Shown: piece after piece, positions 11,711-22,626 of the stretch
Layout of the letters: the number at the start of each line of letters is the position of its first letter
How positions within the stretch are numbered: the first letter of the stretch is position 1
Source: Chlorophyllum brunneum
Taxonomy: Eukaryota; Basidiomycota; Agaricomycetes; Agaricales; Agaricaceae
Length of the DNA: 64,000 bases
NCBI GenBank assembly: GCA_963576785.1
Contig: OY756146.1
Span: 806,001 to 870,000, forward strand
Reading direction: 5' to 3'
The notes under the pieces: model-generated
Told to the model about the DNA's origin: nothing
The model's input: only the letters and a program-made list of their open reading frames with translations
The model's database searches: none
Position numbers and translations under genes: made by a program

Positions 11711-12676
11711 CTATGAACCCTTGGCCATGCTATGAAACCACCCCCAAAAGTTAGGAATGACCCCGATTCAATTACAAAGAATCACGTACCGCTTGAGACC
11801 GGCAGCATCGCCGTTGAAGTAGTCCTGGTCACCGGGGCTCGAGCCAGAGTCGGCGTACTGCCAGAATGTGGTGTAGCTACGGGAAGTTGCCGTGTCAATA
11901 ACCTGGCTCCAGCAAAATAGCCACAAAATAAATTTACCTATAGCCAGCGGGCAATGCGCCAATGCTTGATGCGTAACGAGCGATCCAGAGGGGGTTGTTG
12001 TTCTGGAAGCCACTGGCATTGCCGGTACAAGTGGTCCACCAGTCAGTGGTGGTGTAGATAACGGGGTATCGTCCAGTCTTGGAGTGGTAGGTGTTGGAGA
12101 AGTCCTTCACCCAAGCAACCATGGAAGCGTGGCTGAGGCCATAACACTCAGCACCGTAGGGATTGTCTATTGTCATGCTAGTCGTCAATAGTTTATATCG
12201 GAGTAGTTGTCCAGGTACACTTACACTCAATGTCAAGGGCACCAGGGAGAGTGATGCCATCAGCGCTCCAGCCGCCACCGTGGGCCAAGAAGTAGTTTGC
12301 TTGGGTAGCACCGGAGGAGACGTCAGGGCGGGCAAAGTGGTATCCACCCCGAATGATGCCCGCATTAGTAGCACCACTACAAATCCAAGTTAGCGGTGCA
12401 ATATCCAGAATAACGAGGCGGCTACTTACGTGTATTGAGAGCTGAAATAGGGGTTTGTGTAGCCTACATAGGACCGGGATTGATTAGCGTCCCCCCAAGT
12501 CGACTCAGAGGAAGTATGCACTAACCAGTGCCTTCGGTGGCTTTGATGAAGGCAAATGTAACACCGTTTGACTTGGCTGCGCTCCAGTTGACATTGCCTT
12601 GGTAGCTGGAAACGTCAATGCCCTTAGGCATGGCGAGGGCGGGAAGAGCAAAAGCGAGAGCTGCCAACCACTTCAT
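11711..12676 (-). CDS. GH25 muramidase (lysozyme), copy A
   Basis: A secreted glycoside hydrolase of family 25, which cleaves the N-acetylmuramyl-N-acetylglucosamine bond in bacterial peptidoglycan. Six exons: 12676-12526, 12463-12430, 12376-12225, 12166-11938, 11876-11790 and 11729-11711, giving 223 residues. A signal peptide covers about residues 1-16 ([15 protein letters not shown]). Catalytic Asp21 lies in GIDVSSYQG, and the acidic pair Asp110-x-Glu112 lies in ALDIE. The end, GLKRMAKGS, matches the family's last helix and is completed by a 19-nt exon. It is the distal member of a same-strand array of four. Its 5' half resembles copy D (segment [15 protein letters not shown] and the intron after it), while exon 4 is nearly identical to copy B, so it looks recombinant. 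Family assignment is firm; the physiological target is inferred. Confidence 0.94.
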
Positions 12677-12734
12677 GATGTCTGGATATCTGAACAGGAT
12701 AGTTCGATACTTATCTCTCTCGATACTCTTCACC

Positions 12735-12741
12735 TTTTATA
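12735..12741 (-). promoter_or_regulatory. TATA box of GH25 copy A
   Basis: TATAAAA on the minus strand, 59-65 nt upstream of the ATG. Similar elements sit at similar distances before the other GH25 copies. Confidence 0.6.
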
Positions 12742-14064
12742 CTTCTCAACATGGCCCTTTCTGAAGAACGTTGAGTAAGATAAACATGGCCAGGAGCTCA
12801 GCGAACCACTCTACCTCTGCTTTTGGTACCCCAGTACAATAAACTGAGCTGGATGCATCTACAGCATAAGCGAGTTTTGATGTTGGTAGGTATCATGACG
12901 GCTCCGCATCAAACCGTGAAGAAGTTCATAGTTACAGGACCACAAGGATACGTCGTACATTATCCGAAGGAGCACGTTGGTACTACTACACGTTTTATAG
13001 AAACGTCAACCAAAATCCAATTCAACGATAATTCAATAACACTGATAACCATCGTACCTTCTCCACATCCAGGAAAAACAGTCCATCTCGGAAATCATGC
13101 GCCAGTCAGAAACCCTTCACGTGGTGTTCTCATACTAGTTGTTCTGCGTGCTCCGGAGTAGAGGAAGACAAAGGGTGGATGGTAACGAACTCATCACTTC
13201 GCAGAATCGGGACAATCGTGCGTATGATGTCCATACTAGAACGTTTAACCGCTAAGGGGACGTAGCAGAATCTGGTGATGCAATATTGATGAGCCGTGCA
13301 TATGGAGAGGGTAAAAGGAAGTTATTTTCGGAACTCCGTGATTCCATACTTCAATTGGCCGAGCGGCACCGATGACAACGTCGAGGGATGCTCCTGTCCA
13401 TAGAACTTTTGCGTGGAAACCCAAACTCACAGACACCATGCGCATCAGGCCGGGATGAGCGCACGACTGGACTGAACTGAACTGAACCCAGAGTACGATC
13501 TAGCACCTGCAGCCAAAGCCGAAACGCTCAAGCCTCTAACGCAGTCCCACAAGGACATTGTTGCTAAGAAAGCAGTAAACACTACATCCTGACATCTTTG
13601 CGATCTGTGGACGAACTTCTACATCAGAAAAAATGGAACAGAACAGAAAATATGCAACTTAACCATATATGAGAGTGGTCCGACTTTCAGTAGGATACAC
13701 GTTCACAGTCGTTCACAAGGCTGCGTGCGAAAACGGATGCGACATGTCACAGAAGGTCACAGATGGTTCTCTATTAAGCTTTATTGGCCGGTAATTAGCC
13801 GGAGTCCCACCTCTCCAACCTCACGATAGTTGACCAGGGATGGAAGCAGTCCAAAGTGTTTCATCGAGCGCCGATCAACGCGCTTAACGGGACTGATATA
13901 CCGAATGGCACCCAAAAAGACTCAGACCGGTGAGTTCAGAGAACTTGGCAGAGAAGTTGCGAGAGCATCTCAAGGACCATGACTCCTTACAAATAGCCGT
14001 TATTGTTACATCATACATACATTTCAACACTACAGCCGAGGTACAAATGGCTGGTTGCAATAGT
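12742..14064. other. Gene-poor spacer between GH25 copies A and B
   Basis: Small open frames (for example 12823-13161 plus strand) show no family resemblance. No repeat or transposon end was recognised. Confidence 0.45.
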
Positions 14065-14975
14065 CTATGAGCCCTTCGCCATGCTGAAACAAACGAAAAG
14101 TCAGTGACCGTCTCTGGAAGATCTAAAAAAGCAGTTCTTACCGCCTGAGACCGGCGGCGTCGCCATTGAAGATATCTTGGTCACCAGGGTTTGGGCCCGA
14201 GTCGGCATGCTGCCAGAATGTGGTGACACTACGGGAAGATCATCAGGTCACAAGTTCGGGAAACATAAACACGAGAGATGCCTACCTATAGCCAGCGGGC
14301 AATGCGCCAATGCTTGATGCGTAACGAGCGATCCAGAGGGGGTTGTTGTTCTGGAAGCCACTGGCATTGCCGGTACAAGTTGTCCACCAGTCAGTGGTGG
14401 TATAAATGACGGGGTAACGTCCAGTCTTGGAGTGGTAGGTGTTGGAGAAGTCCTTCACCCAAGCAACCATGGACGCGTGGCTGAGTCCATAACACTCAGC
14501 ACCGTAGGGATTGTCTATTGTCATGCTAGTCGTCACTAGTCTGTATCTGGAGTAGTTGTCCAGGTACACCTACATTCAATGTCGAGGGCACCAGGGAGGG
14601 TGATGCCATCAGCGCTCCAGCCGCCACCGTGGGCCAAGAAGTAGTTGGCTTGGGTAGCGCCAGAAGAAACATCGGGACGAGCAAAGTGGTATCCGCCACG
14701 AATGAGTCCAGCGTTTGTCGCACCAACGTAGTTGGCGTTGAAGTTGGGGTCCTGGAAGGCTAGTGAATGAAATGTTCCGTCAACCACCGGAGTTTTTGCT
14801 GAAAGAAAATATACGTACTAGTACCCTCAGTGGCTTTGATGTAGGCAAATTGGACACCATTAGCTTTGACCGTGTTCCAGTTGATGCTTCCTTGCCAGTG
14901 GGATACATCAATACCCGCAGGTGATGCGAGGGCAACAGGAAGAGCAACAGCGATGGCAGCCAACCACTTCATCAT
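14065..14975 (-). CDS. GH25 muramidase (lysozyme), copy B
   Basis: Secreted family 25 peptidoglycan hydrolase. Five exons: 14975-14819, 14759-14574, 14514-14286, 14228-14142 and 14083-14065, giving 225 residues (224 if the second of two adjacent ATGs is used). A signal peptide ([16 protein letters not shown]) is followed by GIDVSHWQG with the catalytic Asp, and later ALDIE supplies the Asp-x-Glu pair. The intron that splits this region in copies A, D and E is absent here: the segment [17 protein letters not shown] is encoded without interruption, as in copy C. Exon 3 ([15 protein letters not shown]... to LPAGY) encodes the same residues as exon 4 of copy A. It ends in the conserved 19-nt exon. 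The likely role is digestion of bacterial walls outside the cell. Confidence 0.94.
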
Positions 14976-15036
14976 AGTAATAGTGCTTCTTGTTTTGTCG
15001 AACGAAGAGCTCGTCTGGAACACATTCTTTTCCTGC

Positions 15037-15045
15037 CTTTTTATT
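15037..15045 (-). promoter_or_regulatory. TATA-like element of GH25 copy B
   Basis: AATAAAAAG on the minus strand, 62-70 nt upstream of the upstream ATG. It is a weaker match than those of the other copies, in the same position. Confidence 0.4.
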
Positions 15046-15891
15046 CCATTTCTTTACGCTGTTGGATGCCGTTCCCACAACAAAAATGGGATCCACTCCT
15101 TACCTCCCATGCCGGGTGAAGCAGTGTCTTGTTCGTCATAGGAAGTCAAGCCAAGACTTTTCACTGTATTCACATCGTAGAGGTGGCACTACGATGCACA
15201 TTGGGTACTGTCACCCGACATCAAAAGAAGCACACGTCCAAGATTCGGATATCAACAGACAATGGCAATTATCGCACGTTACGCTGCGCAGCTCATAAAG
15301 TCGCATCGATTTGGCATTTATCATGTGGTGTTTGATCACTAGTAGTATGTATGGAACTTCTGAAATCAATTTCGCGTATTTGTGACACAGAAACTCGACA
15401 TACTGATGATACCCCACGAGAATTTATGACCATAAATGTAGTTAATTAGCCGATGCACGCAAGAGCAATTGGAACCGTTATGTAGATAGGGCTGTCCCGC
15501 ATCTGTACCTGACATGTACTGCCGTATGGGAGAGTCAAAGCATGGCATGGAGGCGATGGGTACATCGATCGGTACCGATGGGGTACTCGATACCTGTCTA
15601 AATTAGGCACCAGTCCGACGGATCAGGGAATCTAAGTTGAACAGAATATCTCCCTCGTATTTGGCCCACTATCTCATAATTGGCTCGAGACTCCGATGGA
15701 AAAAAACGTCACTAGGGGTCCGTGGTAGGTTTGCTATGCATCCATACCACCGTAGCTCTTTATGAGATTCTGAATAAAGCTCAATCACGACAACACTATG
15801 AGGGTCAAATAATTCTTTTGTCTTTTAGGCGACGTATACACTGGAGTGACCTAATTCACAGCCCGAGTCATAAATACATTCCCGTCACAAT
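15046..15891. other. Spacer between GH25 copies B and C
   Basis: No coding or repeat structure recognised beyond the 5' flank of copy B and the 3' flank of copy C. Confidence 0.4.
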
Positions 15892-16801
15892 TTATGAGCC
15901 CTTGGCCATGCTAAAGATGTGATGCGATCAACAACCCACGACGGGGTATTATAGGACTGTGTTGCTCACCGTCCGAGACCGGCAGTATCGCCATTGAAAA
16001 TGTCCTGGTCACCAGGGTTCGGGCCAGAGTCGGCGTATTGCCAGAATGTGGCGTAGCTGGGAAGGATATCTTCAGCTCTGCAAGCTCAAAAAATAGGTAC
16101 CAAAGTTGCTTACGGCCATCCGCCAGGTAATGCACCAATGCTCGACGCGTAGCGAGCGATCCAAAGGGGGTTGTCATTTTGAAACCCGCTGGCATTACCG
16201 GTACAAGTCGTCCACCAGTCAGTAGTCGTGTAGATGACAGGGAAGCGACCCGTCTTGGAGTGGTATGTGTTGGAAAAGTCCTTCACCCAAGCAGCCATAG
16301 CAGACTGACTGAGACCGTAGCACTCAGCACCATCAGTGTTATCTGATTTGGTATCAATATGAGCCTTGAACACAAACCGCTAACTCAATTAGGTACGTAC
16401 ATTCAATGTCAAGAACACCAGGAAGAGTGATACCGTCAGCTGTCCAACCGCCGCCGTTAGCCACAAAGAAGTTGGCTTGAGTTGCGCCGGAAGATGCATC
16501 AGGACGAGCAAAATGGTATGAACCACGGATGAGCCCAGCATTGGTGGCACCAATGTAGTTATCACTGAAGTTGGGGTCCTTAAAGGCTGGTAAATGAGAT
16601 GTTCCGTCAACTGCAGGAATTTTTGCCGAAAGAAAGCACGGACGTACTGGTACCGTCGGTGGCCTTGATGTAGGCAAATTGGACGCCATTGGCTTTGACC
16701 GTACTCCAGTTGATGCTTCCTTGCCAGTGGGAAACATCAATACCCTGAGGTGCCGCAAGAGCGATGGGGAGAGTAAGAGCGAGGGCAGCCAACCACTTCA
16801 T
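15892..16801 (-). CDS. GH25 muramidase (lysozyme), copy C
   Basis: Secreted family 25 hydrolase of 224 residues in five exons: 16801-16648, 16586-16401, 16342-16114, 16056-15970 and 15910-15892. A signal peptide ([16 protein letters not shown]) precedes GIDVSHWQG, and VLDIE carries the Asp-x-Glu pair. It is closest to copy B in its first half (FKDPNFSDNYIGATNAG) and shares B's lack of the extra intron. It differs at [15 protein letters not shown], where A, B and D have NPYGAECYG. The gene ends with the 19-nt exon encoding MAKGS and TAA. It sits in the same orientation as copies A, B and D, consistent with serial tandem duplication. Confidence 0.94.
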
Positions 16802-16866
16802 GATCGTAATAGTAACGCCTTGTCTGAGGACCCGGGGTTCGTAGGAAGCTCTTTGTTCTGCCGACT

Positions 16867-16873
16867 TTTTATA
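16867..16873 (-). promoter_or_regulatory. TATA box of GH25 copy C
   Basis: TATAAAA on the minus strand, 66-72 nt upstream of the ATG. Confidence 0.6.
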
Positions 16874-19636
16874 CATCACTCAGGTATGTTACTGGCTATT
16901 CCAAGACGAAGCCCGTAAGCAGGTAATCGCCTTACTTCACGACTGAATTGTTGTCCATTCAGCGCAGAAGCAATAAGAGCCAGTGCCACTTGTGGGCCAC
17001 TGGTACAACACATTTTGCGGACAGATCCTCACTGTACCACATTCATAGGGCTGAGCACCACGCACATTGGGTGCATCTTTACCGGAATCAAAGAAGCATA
17101 CATTCTCCAAAGAACAGAAACTTCGTCATAACCAATCAGATCCACTTTGACTACGTGACAACCCATGGGCTCCCACCTTCCACGAAGCTACCATTTCACG
17201 TCGAAACTAGACCAGGGTTGCACACAGAAAGCCGCATGCTCGAGGGAAGCAACAGAGCACGCGGCTAGCAACCGTCTGCTCGTGGTATAAAATGCAAATA
17301 TCCAGGACCTCTTTGGTGAAACGTCGGGACAACGCCCTAGATCTGAAATGGTCACCCTCAAGTACCGAGGCGTTCTGTTCTCGGTCAAGCAGTCGGGTTT
17401 TGCAACTTCAAGAAAAGCGCTATGTTATTGTTTCCACGCTGTTCATTCCAGGTCACATGGTTGGATCGTCAGTGTGCTCTCAGCCCTGGGAGTTTCTAAT
17501 TTCGCACCTCTTCGATGCCGGGGTTAATGTATCTATCTATCTTCAAGTACTTGGAGCCGTGATACTGCCGGGCTAGTGAGGAAAAAACATATCTGAGCAC
17601 CGTAGAAGCGAATCAGACGCGTTTTTCCAAGCGCACACTTTGGCAAGTACCTTGTCCATATCATGATTCCCTGCCGAAGAAGTCTTCCTGAAGAGATAAC
17701 CACTGGTTTCACATGGTAACATATGATAATAAATGAGGCCCCTTTCGTAATGTCTCCCAATCCGTCGTTTACCCGGTGTGCACATGCAACGCAAGGGACC
17801 GCTCCACAATTCTGCCACATGCCATAAGTCTGGGGTAGCGGGGGAAGTACTAGAGTATGCTAGAGTGAATGACGCGCCCTTCGTGATGAGCGCTTGACTA
17901 GAATGTGCCAGGCACACAACACATGGATAGGGGAGTTTTAACGGAACCGGATTTCTTTCGTAGAGCATGGACCATATTTGCGGCACTTGGTTGAAGAAAA
18001 TCGATAAATCCCCTGGCGAATGCACCTAGTGGGCTGTCCCGTGGCGTTTGACATGTGCCCGTGTTGTCCGTTACTATGTTCAGGATGCTGAAGAACGCTT
18101 CCTTCAACCGTCGGTGAAGGATGACATTGGTCTATACATAGGTTACCATTCTATCAAAGAAGAGAAGTGTGGAGAGCGACGTTTGGCTACTGCTGAACTC
18201 TCACGTCGTCTCCAAGGGAGTCTTTTCGGATCAAAAATCTCGGAGCGCCCATCACTGGGTCGGGGCATCATCATAAACATCCCAAAGTCAAGTCTTCTGT
18301 CCCTCTTCCCCGTTTCTATGCCTCCTCCATTTCTATTTCATAACTGTAAGCTATCCCCTTTAAGTCCAATTGTAGGTCTACACCGTAGATGATCATCTGG
18401 AGAAAGTCCCAAATAAATAATGTATTCTGCCTAACCTCTTCCTATCTTCTCTCTTCTCCGTCCTACCTTTATAGTATAAAAACATTATCAATCCATTTGT
18501 ACCTGGTCCCCTATTGTTCTACACCTTGTCCATAGATGATTACCTTCATTTTTCTTCCCATTTTTCGGTCTAATTACTTCATTAAAATGTACCTTGGCAT
18601 ATTTCTTTCACACTTCTAAAACTGGGCCATATTCATGTATGTATATAAGTAGTATGTCTTCGATAGGGGAAGGCAGTGAAATACGAATGAGTATCTAAAT
18701 CCCCTCAGATTCTCAAAGCCACTTCGTCTCTTATCTATCTCAACTTCATTAATTACCCAAACTTGATCACCGTTTTTATCGACCATTTCCTGGTCAATTC
18801 CTCTCAAATCTTCGACGCTCTGTACCGCTAATCGACCCCTTTTGGTTGGAAGCAAAGCGGTTGTTGGATTCGGCCGCGCTCGTTAAAGCGTTCGCTCTCC
18901 AGCCCATACCCTCGTTCTACAGAAGCACCTGGGTAATATAGCTGAGGCGGAAGTATCGGTTTCAGGGCCCACGAGAGAGGCGGAACTTACCGTATCTTGC
19001 ACAGCGGCGCTAGGAATATGGGGATATCGTAGTGCGCAAGGTCCGAATGATTCCCTCGGGTGACTGAAAGCATGGTCAAGTGTTCAGAAGAACCTCGCAC
19101 TGATATTTATTTGAGCCCATTTGGAGACTGTTGGGTGTGCAACCGTCGAGCGTCGAGGATCCAACAGCAGCGACTCCCCACTCCGCGCCCCGCTCGATTA
19201 GAGATTGTAGTGTCCGCGGTTTCATCGACGAATCGGTCTTAGCCAGTACCATCTAGCCAGTATGACAGAATCCATATTTGAAACAGAACTAACGGAGACA
19301 GTATTAAGAACGCCCTAGGACGCGTTCTTAACGAGGAACATTCCTACCACATGAACTTGGTGGGTTTTTCATGAGAGTTCCAACACGACCGGTATCCGTT
19401 AGAATTACAGAGTGAACCCAAAATAAAATTCCCTGGTTGTCCAGCGTCTTCTCCTCGGACGTCCTTGGGCTACCGAAACAAAGTGTAACGATTCTCAGAT
19501 CTCAACGCTTCTACAGGTTCTCAAGGGAATACTCAAAGATCAAATGGTGTTTGAATAGATATCATTTTCAACCTATCTATGCGCTAGAAAACACGAAGTT
19601 TGATTCTGAAATCGTGCCCTTCCTTATGGTGACTAT
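16874..19636. other. 2.8-kb gene-poor spacer between GH25 copies C and D
   Basis: I see no gene here. A 150-codon minus-strand frame at 17573-18025 contains two loosely similar ITKGASF segments, but nothing suggests a real protein. An inverted repeat lies at 19304-19331. The region could hold the remains of older duplications that I could not recognise by eye. Confidence 0.4.
19304..19331. repeat. Perfect 10-bp inverted repeat
   Basis: TTAAGAACGC and GCGTTCTTAA flank an 8-base spacer containing CCTAGG. It lies about 300 bp downstream of the stop codon of GH25 copy D. Confidence 0.7.
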
Positions 19637-20614
19637 CTATGAGCCCCTGGCCATACTGAGGCGACGGCGTGCCACAGAGTCAACCTGGTCCGGATTGATG
19701 GAAAATGAGTTACGTACCGCCCAAGCCCGGCGCTATCACCGTTGAAAATGTCTTGATCACCAGGGTTTGCCCCAGAGTCAGCATATTGCCAGAACGTCGT
19801 GTAGCTGGGACAGCGCAACCCCAGTCATTATCAACACATATTCCTCTTAAATAAAGGGAACTGTCACTCACGCATAGCCAGCAGGGAGTGCGCCGACTGA
19901 CGAAGACCAGCTAGCAATCCAGAGAGGATTGTCATTTTGGAACCCACTCGCATTACCAGTACAAGTTGTCCACCAGTCAGTGGTGGTGTAAATAACTGGA
20001 TAACGCCCAGTCCTGGAGTAATAGGTGTTGGAAAAGTCCTTGACCCAGGCAGCCATAGCAGACTGGCTAAGGCCATAGCACTCAGCACCATAGGGATTGT
20101 CTATTGTTATGGAAGCCATTAATAGCCTATCCGGCATAGTTTCCCAGGCACACTTACATTCGATATCGAGAGCACCAGGGAGAGTGATGCCGTCAGCGCT
20201 CCAGCCGCCACCATTAGAGGCGAAATAATTGGCCTGTGATGCGCCAGAGGAGATGTCAGGGCGGGCGAAGTGGTATCCACCTCGAATGAGGCCAGCGTTA
20301 GTAGCGCCACTACAATCTTCTTTAGCGGCGCAACATCCAGCGGGACAAGGTAGCTACTTGCATGTATTGGGAACTAAAATAGGGGCTTATGTAGCCTACA
20401 TAGCACCAGGTTTGGTTAGCGGCTCCCTCAAGTCTAGTCAGGGGAGAGTCGTGCACTGACCAGTGCCCTCGGTAGCCTTGATATAGGCAAATTCGACGCC
20501 GCTTGCCTTGACTGCGCTCCAGTTGATATCGCCTTGCCAGCTGGAAACGTCGATACCCTGAGGTGCCGCAAAAGCGACAGGAAGAACGAGCGCAAGAGCA
20601 GCCAACCACTTCAT
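19637..20614 (-). CDS. GH25 muramidase (lysozyme), copy D
   Basis: Secreted family 25 hydrolase of 224 residues in six exons: 20614-20461, 20395-20362, 20309-20158, 20100-19872, 19804-19718 and 19655-19637. The signal peptide ([16 protein letters not shown]) leads into [14 protein letters not shown] supplies the Asp-x-Glu pair. The second intron (20361-20310) appears to use a GC donor (AT|GCAAGT), where copy A has GTAAGT at the same site. The 34-nt second exon encodes [11 protein letters not shown], close to copy A. The C-terminus is MARGS rather than MAKGS. It is the most upstream member of the four-gene array. Activity is expected because all catalytic residues are kept, unless the GC donor lowers splicing. 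Confidence 0.93.
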
Positions 20615-20683
20615 AATGCGAACTGAACTGGATCAAATTCCTCGAATGAGATGTTCGTATAGAGCTTAGTCCTTTGTGGCTCG

Positions 20684-20690
20684 TTTTATA
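20684..20690 (-). promoter_or_regulatory. TATA box of GH25 copy D
   Basis: TATAAAA on the minus strand, 70-76 nt upstream of the ATG. Confidence 0.6.
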
Positions 20691-22626
20691 CTTATTGCGC
20701 CCTTCGCTGCTTGATAAATGAGCCAAGGGGAGCTCGCCATCTTGAAATCGCACAGTAGGGGTTTTTCAGAGGTCGGTTTGATCTTGTGACCCGTGGGCAT
20801 GGTTAAGTGAATAGAGCTCGCCAAGAACTGACGGCACCGCGGACTCTGCATGTCACGTCATGTTTTGAGAACTGCAGACCCTACAGTAGTTGGGGCATGG
20901 GACCGATTGTATCTTCCATCATGAACTCCTGTACAGTTCGTAGAAGACTGTTCATCAGTCTGTTGTTCGGGCCCTCGCCATATGATTTGACCGCTGTCGA
21001 CATTCTACGCATATTCGCAACACATTTTCAAAATCGGATCTTGAGGTTGGTATTCTTCGCCGAATAAGACAATACTTCCTAGGTTTTTTTTTACTTATGA
21101 AAGTTTACCTGCGACATCATGAGAAATGAACACACATGGCGATGCGGGCCGCCATGTAATATGGCAAGCGCTCGTGGCAAAGCGTTGAGGACATATCGAA
21201 GGTCGTGTGACTTGCGATTGTTGACGTTCAAGTCCTGAGTTCAGAAATGGATGGTGGGATTTTCCGTGGAGCAATCTAGGAATAGATCGAATGGCAATTG
21301 CCCATCAGAAGCTTGAGAAGTTGGGTTTGATCGTGCCAGGTCTAGGATCCAGCTAACGTTCGACTTACCTGTGCCATGAGTTTTAATTCCCAGGAGAACG
21401 AAATCCGCCTCTAGACCTGCTGTGGGGCCCACATGGTCTTGCAGGTCAAGAATCACAGGGACTAAGTAGTGAAGGAACCGTCATTTTTCCGAGGTAGATG
21501 GGAATCGAAGACTTGGTATTACGCACACTATCTTTCGCAGGCACCATATGAGAATATCTGGACAGAAGCGTGGGGCCATGGTAGTGAAGCTACGGTGCGA
21601 GGAATTTCGAATGAATGGGTACGAGGGACGATGTCAGGGGTCCAATATTCAACAGGCAGGGAGCGCAGATCAACGAAATTGGCCCGGGTTGGGTGGGCCC
21701 ATTTCGTTCCTCCGCTCCATTCGGTGATCGTGGAAGGGAGGAAGTCATTGGTGGGTGGAAATTACAGTGGAGCACACGAGCAATGCCCTGATGACCGTGA
21801 AATGTTGTAAGGACACCTGAGCACGCGCTTTCCTTGTGATATACGGCTTCTGAAGATGATAAACATGTCAAAGGCTAATCTAAGACTCAATTGCTGATAA
21901 CTTACATATGATTAACCGGAGTACGGAACCGAGCTACAAAAATAGGTATCCAAGTTCCGAGCGCTTTGCAAAATATGACAGCACATAACCACAAAGGTAC
22001 TGCAAAGGGCATCATATACTTTCTGTGTCTCGCGAAACTGGCGCTCTAAGATTCTGATCTGAGTCGGTTCTGGGGTGGAGGTGAATTTTAATCACGGGGA
22101 GAAACTGATTGAGGGCATCTTCAGGAGGGGGATGAACCAGACGGGGGGAGGCAGCCGAGGTGATGTTCCACGCGGCCTCGTGTATTTGAGATGACGGCGA
22201 AGCCCACAACATCAAATGGTATAATTTCTGTCGAAGCGCTGTACGAGTTTCAACTTTTGAGCCGCGGAGCGCCATTGAGGTGAGCATTTCTTGGTCGATT
22301 TTTCGTTTCTGGAGGCAGATTTTTTGGAGAAAGACCAGCTATCCGCAGTGATGGTTTTATAGAGCCCAGTTCTGACGTTGTGCATCCGGCGGTATCGATA
22401 GGAAACATCACTGCACCGGCCAGAGTCCATGTAGGTCCTGCGGTTTTCAACTAGACGGTCACTTCACAGCGTTCTTGAGTCTGCAAGGGAAAATAAAACA
22501 GAAAAAGTGAGAATGGGGTTTCGGCAGAGGCGGGATGGGTTGTGTTTGTCACGGAGGACATAGCCAAACAGAGCTCGGGCCGAGCGGGGGTGAGGGTTGG
22601 CGAGAGTGGAAATTCATTTGCTGCCG
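20691..22626. other. Intergenic region upstream of SEC24
   Basis: It separates divergent GH25 copy D and SEC24. No clear gene. If SEC24 has further 5' exons encoding a proline-rich N-terminus they would lie near 22300-22626, but I could not place a convincing one. Confidence 0.4.

Noticed and set aside
17573..18025. 150-codon minus-strand open frame with two ITKGASF-like segments
   Set aside because: The internal similarity is short and out of phase with any repeat. There is no start context or family resemblance, so it is treated as non-coding.
11711..20614. Integrated phage or bacterial island as the source of the lysozyme genes
   Set aside because: Each gene has four or five spliceosomal introns, fungal signal peptides and TATA promoters, and no phage genes lie nearby. 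Ancient transfer remains possible but recent integration does not fit.
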